From positions 1-11,247 of the forward strand of contig JAEOTF010000447.1 in the NCBI GenBank assembly GCA_016840025.1: DNA of 11,247 nucleotides, written 5' to 3'. Below, in pieces: positions 7,244-11,247 of this stretch. Numbering within the stretch: position 1 is the stretch's first letter; each line of letters begins with the position of its first letter. The stretch comes from Candidatus Hodarchaeota archaeon (GTDB taxonomy: Archaea; Asgardarchaeota; Heimdallarchaeia; Hodarchaeales; YT1-039). Position numbers and translations under genes: made by a program. Below the pieces are notes generated by a model. That model was given only the letters and a program-made list of their open reading frames with translations. It searched no databases and was not told the origin of the DNA.

Positions 7244-8827
7244 ATGAAGAATAAAAAGAATATTTTATCGGTAAGTATTTTTCCTTTGTTTTTTATCCTA
7301 TCCTTCGCGGTCTTGCTCCCCTTTATCCATCCTGTGAATACTCTGGATCCAGATACAAATCTTTCCTCAAATGACGCGTCATTTCTTGGGGAGTCTTCAA
7401 ATAGCTATTCGGGTGTTGCTGTAGCCATAATAGGTGATGTTAATAACGATTCTTATGATGATATTCTAATTGGGGCATCCGGATATAATTCAAATACAGG
7501 GAAAGCCTATTTGATCCTTGGACGTCAAGATGTCACCCAATGGAATGGTAGTAATCCGTTAGATCTGAATTACGCCAATGGTTCTGCCACAGGAGAAGCC
7601 ACACAAAACAATTTCGGTATATCTGTCGCTGGTGTTGGTGACATCAACAATGATGGTCTCACTGACTTTGCTATAGGTGCTACTGGCATTAGTGGCTATA
7701 TGGGAAAAACTTACTTATATTTTGGACGAAACAGTCTTTCAACACTTGGTAATCCTAATGCTTCGCTCATAGGAGAACACATTGGGGATTATTCCGGTTA
7801 TTCTATTGCTGGAGCTGGTGATGTCAATGGAGATGGCTTTGATGATATTTTAATAGGCGCACCCTTAAAGGAAGACCCTGTAGGGAAAATTTATCTCGTT
7901 TTAGGACGTGAAACTAGCAAATGGACTCTAGCTATGCCTTTATCCGAAGCAAATGCATCATTTCTCGGTGAAGATGCAGGGGACTCCGCTGGTTCCTCCC
8001 TTGCAGGTATAGGTGATATAAACAATGATGGGAACGATGACTTTCTTATTGGAGAATGGGGTGCAGATGCTGGCGGCGCAGATGCGGGTATGGTTTATTT
8101 AATGCTTGGTCGTACCAACGTAACTCAATGGAATAACAGTGATCCATTAAGCCTTAGTTATGCTAATGCTACCTTTATTGGAGAAACAGCCAATGCTGAA
8201 GCAGGCTATTCTGTTACTGGTGTAGGTGATGTCAATAAGGATGGATTTCCTGATATTTTAATTGGAGCTAAGGGTTATAATGCTGGTACAGGAAAAGCGT
8301 ACTTAATTTTTGGACGTGAGAATGTGGAATTGTGGAATAAACCATTTAATCTTAGTGATGCTAACGCCACATTTAACGGTGAAAGCGGTTCGGACTGGTT
8401 TGGTTCTAGTGTTGCAGGAGCTGGTGATGTTAATAATGATAGTTATCCAGATTTCTTGATTGGCGCTGAAATCTATGGAGCAGCTGCAACGGGCAAAACT
8501 TATTTCTTTCTGGGGCATCCCTCTGAGTACTGGACTACTCCCGTAACTCCCGATGCCACATTTATTGGAGAAGCTGCTTCTAACAGAGCTGGTCTTTCAA
8601 TATCCTGTGGTGGTGATGTTAATGGGGATGGTTTTGATGACATTCTAATTGGGGCTCCACTGAATAGTGAAAGAGCTGCTAGCGCGGGTAAAACTTACTT
8701 GATTCTAGGCAACGATGAAGGTGGCACTGTTCCAGTTTCCGAGTTTCAGGAAGTAGTTCCTCTAATCTTGTGCTTAATATTAGTTATTTTGTCCTTCTAT
8801 CTAAGAACAAGGCACAAGACTTCCTAA
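7244..8827 (+). CDS. Secreted, membrane-anchored seven-bladed FG-GAP (integrin-alpha-like) beta-propeller
   Basis: A 527-residue surface protein. It begins with a signal-peptide or signal-anchor-like segment (MKNKK, then a hydrophobic stretch at about 7-29). Seven FG-GAP repeats follow, each with a calcium-binding loop of the GD(V/I)N-x-D-x3-D type, beginning at residues 64, 132, 192, 257, 328, 394 and 457, and each ending in a GK-x-YL-x-(L/F)GR-like strand. Seven repeats suit a closed propeller like that of integrin alpha chains. The C terminus has one membrane helix (about 504-520) and a short basic tail (RTRHKTS), so the propeller faces outward. Residues N112, N172, N237, N308 and N374 are N-x-S/T sequons at the same place in five blades. 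The role is probably adhesion or ligand binding at the cell surface; the ligand is unknown. No partner gene is adjacent. Confidence 0.9.
   Translation: MKNKKNILSVSIFPLFFILSFAVLLPFIHPVNTLDPDTNLSSNDASFLGESSNSYSGVAVAIIGDVNNDSYDDILIGASGYNSNTGKAYLILGRQDVTQWNGSNPLDLNYANGSATGEATQNNFGISVAGVGDINNDGLTDFAIGATGISGYMGKTYLYFGRNSLSTLGNPNASLIGEHIGDYSGYSIAGAGDVNGDGFDDILIGAPLKEDPVGKIYLVLGRETSKWTLAMPLSEANASFLGEDAGDSAGSSLAGIGDINNDGNDDFLIGEWGADAGGADAGMVYLMLGRTNVTQWNNSDPLSLSYANATFIGETANAEAGYSVTGVGDVNKDGFPDILIGAKGYNAGTGKAYLIFGRENVELWNKPFNLSDANATFNGESGSDWFGSSVAGAGDVNNDSYPDFLIGAEIYGAAATGKTYFFLGHPSEYWTTPVTPDATFIGEAASNRAGLSISCGGDVNGDGFDDILIGAPLNSERAASAGKTYLILGNDEGGTVPVSEFQEVVPLILCLILVILSFYLRTRHKTS
7370..8717 (+). repeat. 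Seven tandem FG-GAP-coding repeats
   Basis: Divergent in-frame repeats of about 180-215 bases, most alike at the calcium-loop codons, which begin at 7433, 7637, 7817, 8012, 8225, 8423 and 8612. They are similar in protein more than in DNA, so they are old duplications and not a recent expansion. Confidence 0.8.
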
Positions 8828-8860
8828 ACCTAGTCATTACGAAGAAGCATTAAATTAAAT

Positions 8861-8894
8861 AAAAAGAGGTTCCTCACTTCCTCCTATCTTTTTT
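8861..8894. terminator. Possible bidirectional terminator between convergent genes
   Basis: AAAAAGAGG (8861-8869) is followed by CCTC (8880-8883) and T6 (8889-8894). The GAGG/CCTC arms can pair. The T6 would serve the plus-strand FG-GAP gene, and the A5 reads as T5 for the minus-strand gene ending at 8975. The stem is short, so the T tracts are the main evidence. Confidence 0.4.
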
Positions 8895-8974
8895 GGAAAC
8901 GTCAGTAGAAGTACAGTAATTTCTATTTTTCAACGAATTTTGTTATGATATATTCGTAGGATCTGCCTTAATCA

Positions 8975-10048
8975 TTAGAGACTATCAGGAATATGAATGG
9001 CGAATAGGCAGGTATTATCTCCTTTAACAATAGATTTCACAACATCTACTTTCACGGGTTTCTTAAGAATCCCTTCCCATATTTGTCGCTCCCATCCAGC
9101 GCTACAGTTACAAAAGGAATGGGGAATGATGCCTTCCTCTAAATAATTTCGTATAACAGTGCAGTAGCAATGGGCTTTTCTCTTTTCTGCTTCAGTAGTC
9201 GCTTCTTCATATTCTTTCGGGCTCCCAGGACATCGCTCGGAATAGATAATTTTCCCTTGCCGAAACCGGTAAGGTTTAGGGAACCAAAGCTGATCTTTCT
9301 TAATTGTCGTCAGGACTTCATCAACAGCTTTCAAAGGGTCATTGGTTTGGCTTTTCGTTTTTTCATAGTTATCTCTTAATCTCTGTATGATTTCTTCAGG
9401 AAAAACATGTGCACATCTCGAAATGATGTCATATTTTTGATCTTCATCTGTAATTTCTTCTAATCTCTCAAGCACTGTTTTAATCCATTGTACTCTACCA
9501 TCATGACTGGTTTCAAGAGTAGGTTCATCAATACCTTCCATAGCTTCTTGGCTTATTTTTTTCCCAAGTACTTGTTCCATATTTGTAGCGAGAAGATCAG
9601 TCCAATTATGTATGGCAACTTGGTATTCAATCTCATTCCCTTCGGGATTGTTAGAATCCAAATAGATTTCTCGACGTCTTTCTCCAAAGGGAATTCCACG
9701 ACTTCTTAAATAATGAGAGACTTTCGTTATGTACTCATCAAATCTTTCTTGATCAAAAGTACCCTTATAGATAAATGATAGAACGTCTGCGCCTTCAAGG
9801 GTGCCATATTTTATCTCATTTGTCTCAATAGGATGGGTAATAGGAACACATGCCTTAACATCCATATCCTCTCCTGTGAGCCAGTAATAGAGACCGAATG
9901 CTGGGCCATTAACAAATTCCTTACATTGCTGGATCAATCTCTTATAAATTGGTTGTAATTCACTCCTTTCCTTGATAGTACATTGAATGTAGGCAATTAA
10001 TTGTTCTTCGATTCTTTTATGTTCAATCCCAAATTCCCTAAGAGCCAT
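8975..10048 (-). CDS. GyrI-like ligand-binding domain fused to a cysteine-rich C-terminal domain (DUF6144-like)
   Basis: The protein has two parts. The first 160 residues resemble the GyrI/AraC effector-binding fold: an EEQLIAYIQ strand, GPAFGLYYW, and a G-x-(D)-V-x-SFIYKGTF...YL-x-SRGIPFGERRREIYL segment. The C-terminal part, after a helical linker, has clustered cysteines (C-PGSPKEYEE, H-C-x-C, S-F-C-N-C-SAGW) and ends in a strand pair with KGDNTCLFAIHIP. This pattern recalls the archaeal/bacterial DUF6144 domain, recalled from memory. The cysteines could bind a metal or an Fe-S cluster. No DNA-binding domain is present, so it may be a ligand sensor or small enzyme. I chose the ATG at 10048 (357 residues) because a TATA box lies 27 bases before it; the frame extends 12 codons further to a TTG at 10084 that lacks a ribosome site. 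It is transcribed toward the FG-GAP gene. Confidence 0.75.
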   Translation of the reverse strand: MALREFGIEHKRIEEQLIAYIQCTIKERSELQPIYKRLIQQCKEFVNGPAFGLYYWLTGEDMDVKACVPITHPIETNEIKYGTLEGADVLSFIYKGTFDQERFDEYITKVSHYLRSRGIPFGERRREIYLDSNNPEGNEIEYQVAIHNWTDLLATNMEQVLGKKISQEAMEGIDEPTLETSHDGRVQWIKTVLERLEEITDEDQKYDIISRCAHVFPEEIIQRLRDNYEKTKSQTNDPLKAVDEVLTTIKKDQLWFPKPYRFRQGKIIYSERCPGSPKEYEEATTEAEKRKAHCYCTVIRNYLEEGIIPHSFCNCSAGWERQIWEGILKKPVKVDVVKSIVKGDNTCLFAIHIPDSL

Positions 10049-10068
10049 AATCTTCCCATCTTCACAAG

Positions 10069-10079
10069 TTTTTTTATAA
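10069..10079 (-). promoter_or_regulatory. TATA box implying a leaderless transcript for the GyrI-like gene
   Basis: On the minus strand TTATAAAAAAA is centred about 27 bases before the A of the ATG at 10048. This is the standard archaeal TATA-to-start distance, so transcription would begin at or next to the start codon. It lies inside the longer TTG-started frame, which argues against that start. Confidence 0.5.
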
Positions 10080-10188
10080 TGCAACGGAATTAAAGGTGAT
10101 TTTTTAATTTTAATTGGTGTTATGAATTACATATTTTTTTAAAAATGAAATACGGGGTTTTAACTCCTAATATTTTGTAACTACCCCT

Positions 10189-10803
10189 TCATCGCTGTAA
10201 CAGTTTCCAAGCTATATCCCATTTTTCCATTGAAGTGCCAACCTGGATCAATAACAGCGTCATTGCTTCAGTGTATCTCGCATTTTTTAATGGCCCCACA
10301 TCTATAGGTTCATAACCCATTTCCTCAGCAAGTACTGCAACAGTCTTTTTGGATTCTTTATCATCCCCGCAGATGAGTAAAGTAGCTTTTTGATCTCCAT
10401 ACTTCGGATTAGTATGAATAATACTTGAAAAAATCGTATTAAATGCTTTTATAATTTTTGTTCTGGGAATAACTTTCGCTATTTCTTCAGCTGCGGAAGT
10501 AGTACTTTCTAACTCTACTCCAACAGGGTTGGATATATCAAGAACAATTTTTCCTTCCAATGAGCCTAATTGCTTAAGCACGTCTAAAACCAATGGGAAT
10601 TTTACTGCAGGGACTACTATATCTCCAAAATCTGCTGCTTCTTGAATTGTGCCACTTTTTACTTTTCCCTCTATCGAATCAGCTTTTTCTTTAGCTTTTT
10701 CTGGATTTCGCGATCCTAGCATCACATCATAACCCAGTTTTGCAAATTGTTTAGCCAATCCCATCCCCATATTCCCTGTACCTATAATACCGACTGTTTT
10801 CAT
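10189..10803 (-). CDS. NAD(P)-binding oxidoreductase, F420-dependent NADP oxidoreductase-like (COG2085)
   Basis: A 204-residue Rossmann-fold protein of the NADPH:F420-oxidoreductase-like family. GTGNMG (8-13) is the dinucleotide motif, and GSRNPEK (30-36), with S31 and R32, suits the 2'-phosphate of NADP(H). The LLICGDDKESKK segment (142-153) and IDVGPLKNAR (167-176) match conserved parts of true Fno enzymes, such as that of Archaeoglobus. The KAFNT motif (119-123) is more common in bacterial family members of unproven F420 use, so the hydride partner may be F420 or another substrate. The ATG is preceded by AAGGAG at good spacing, within 15 bases of the end of the upstream aldo/keto reductase gene, so the two form an operon. 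It is slightly shorter than typical Fno (about 210-230 residues). Confidence 0.8.
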   Translation of the reverse strand: MKTVGIIGTGNMGMGLAKQFAKLGYDVMLGSRNPEKAKEKADSIEGKVKSGTIQEAADFGDIVVPAVKFPLVLDVLKQLGSLEGKIVLDISNPVGVELESTTSAAEEIAKVIPRTKIIKAFNTIFSSIIHTNPKYGDQKATLLICGDDKESKKTVAVLAEEMGYEPIDVGPLKNARYTEAMTLLLIQVGTSMEKWDIAWKLLQR

Positions 10804-10811
10804 TGTTTTTT

Positions 10812-10817
10812 CTCCTT
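10812..10817 (-). promoter_or_regulatory. Ribosome binding site of the COG2085 gene
   Basis: On the minus strand AAGGAG is followed after eight bases by the ATG at 10803. It touches the stop codon of the aldo/keto reductase gene, so the two genes are likely read from one transcript. Confidence 0.6.
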
Positions 10818-11247
10818 TAAGGTGCGTTGGTAGGATCCCATCCTGTAATTAGACCTTCATTAAAGGAATCTAAATAGTTCATATCTTTATTGGATATTTC
10901 AAAATCAAAGATATCTATATTTTCTTGAATTCTACCAAGATTAACCGATTTAGGCAGAACTATCATACCTTTCTGCAAAATGTATCGGATAAGTATTTGA
11001 GCAGGACTTTTAGAGTATTTTTTTGATATTTCAACTAATTTTGGGTCTTGGAGTTTTCTTGCTTTTGTCAATGGAGAGTATGCTTCTAAAACGATCTCAT
11101 TTGCCTGACATAATTCAATAATTTCTTTACGATAAAAAAAATTGTAAGGTGACAATTCAATCTGATTAACTACGGGCTTTACTTTACAATTCGCTAGTAA
11201 TTCATTCAGATGATGTGGCATATAATTACTTACTCCGATAGCCTTTA
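10817..11247 (-). CDS. Aldo/keto reductase, C-terminal part (5' end cut by window)
   Basis: The frame runs off the right edge: residues before the internal ATG at 11221 read KAIGVSNY, the conserved aldo/keto reductase strand, so the N-terminal half (catalytic Asp, Tyr, Lys) lies outside the window. What is visible is the second half of the TIM barrel: VVNQIELSPY (the usual NQxExHP region, with Ser for the frequent His), LEAYSPL, and the NADP(H)-binding segment VLPKSVNLGRIQENIDIFDFEIS with Lys-Ser and Arg in the expected places. The C terminus is short (GLITGWDPTNAP). The enzyme would reduce aldehydes or ketones with NADPH; the substrate cannot be told. It is directly followed by the COG2085 gene in the same operon, which may share its NADP(H) pool. 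Confidence 0.9.
   Translation of the reverse strand, partial: KAIGVSNYMPHHLNELLANCKVKPVVNQIELSPYNFFYRKEIIELCQANEIVLEAYSPLTKARKLQDPKLVEISKKYSKSPAQILIRYILQKGMIVLPKSVNLGRIQENIDIFDFEISNKDMNYLDSFNEGLITGWDPTNAP

Noticed and set aside
7433..8641. Regularly spaced similar DNA segments that could suggest a CRISPR or satellite array
   Set aside because: They are the calcium-loop codons of in-frame FG-GAP repeats, divergent in DNA and explained by the protein.
9170..9379. Plus-strand frames inside the GyrI-like gene (also 9488-9709)
   Set aside because: They are antisense to a gene with clear domain structure; the Phe/Ser-rich translation is typical of a shadow frame.

Overview
The window is AT-rich and gene-dense, and most likely comes from an archaeon. 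TATA-like boxes sit about 25-30 bases before some starts, and one of these implies a leaderless transcript. Archaeal-type GGTGA/GAGGAG ribosome sites, frequent TTG starts and oligo-T tracts after genes point the same way. An FG-GAP surface propeller, a zinc-ribbon/nuclease-like protein and a GyrI-like fusion beside B12 enzymes would suit an Asgard lineage, but no rRNA or ribosomal gene is present, so that placement is inference.

Left part (1-6316): the window opens inside a zinc-ribbon protein with a PD-(D/E)XK-like core. Next comes a coenzyme-B12-dependent acyl-CoA mutase system in three pieces: the large catalytic subunit (1021-2685), the small cobalamin-binding subunit (4962-5366) and the MeaB-type GTPase chaperone (5363-6316, overlapping the small subunit by four bases). 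The large subunit resembles methylmalonyl-CoA mutase but carries Phe84 and Gln202 where methylmalonyl-CoA mutases have Tyr and Arg. These are the isobutyryl-CoA mutase specificity residues, so the likely reaction is isobutyryl-CoA to n-butyryl-CoA, linking valine breakdown to straight-chain C4 metabolism. A six-helix membrane PAS-histidine kinase lies between the two subunit genes, with no response regulator in view.

Middle (6317-8974): an unrecognised, probably helical 197-residue-class protein is followed by a secreted, C-terminally anchored seven-bladed FG-GAP (integrin-alpha-like) propeller. Each blade has a calcium loop, and five of the seven blades have an N-glycosylation sequon at the same position.

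Right part (8975-11247), all on the minus strand: a GyrI-like domain fused to a cysteine-rich C-terminal domain, preceded by a well-placed TATA box; then an apparent two-gene operon of an aldo/keto reductase (cut by the window edge) and a COG2085-type, F420-dependent-NADP-oxidoreductase-like dinucleotide-binding protein. No CRISPR array, tRNA, rRNA or insertion sequence was seen.
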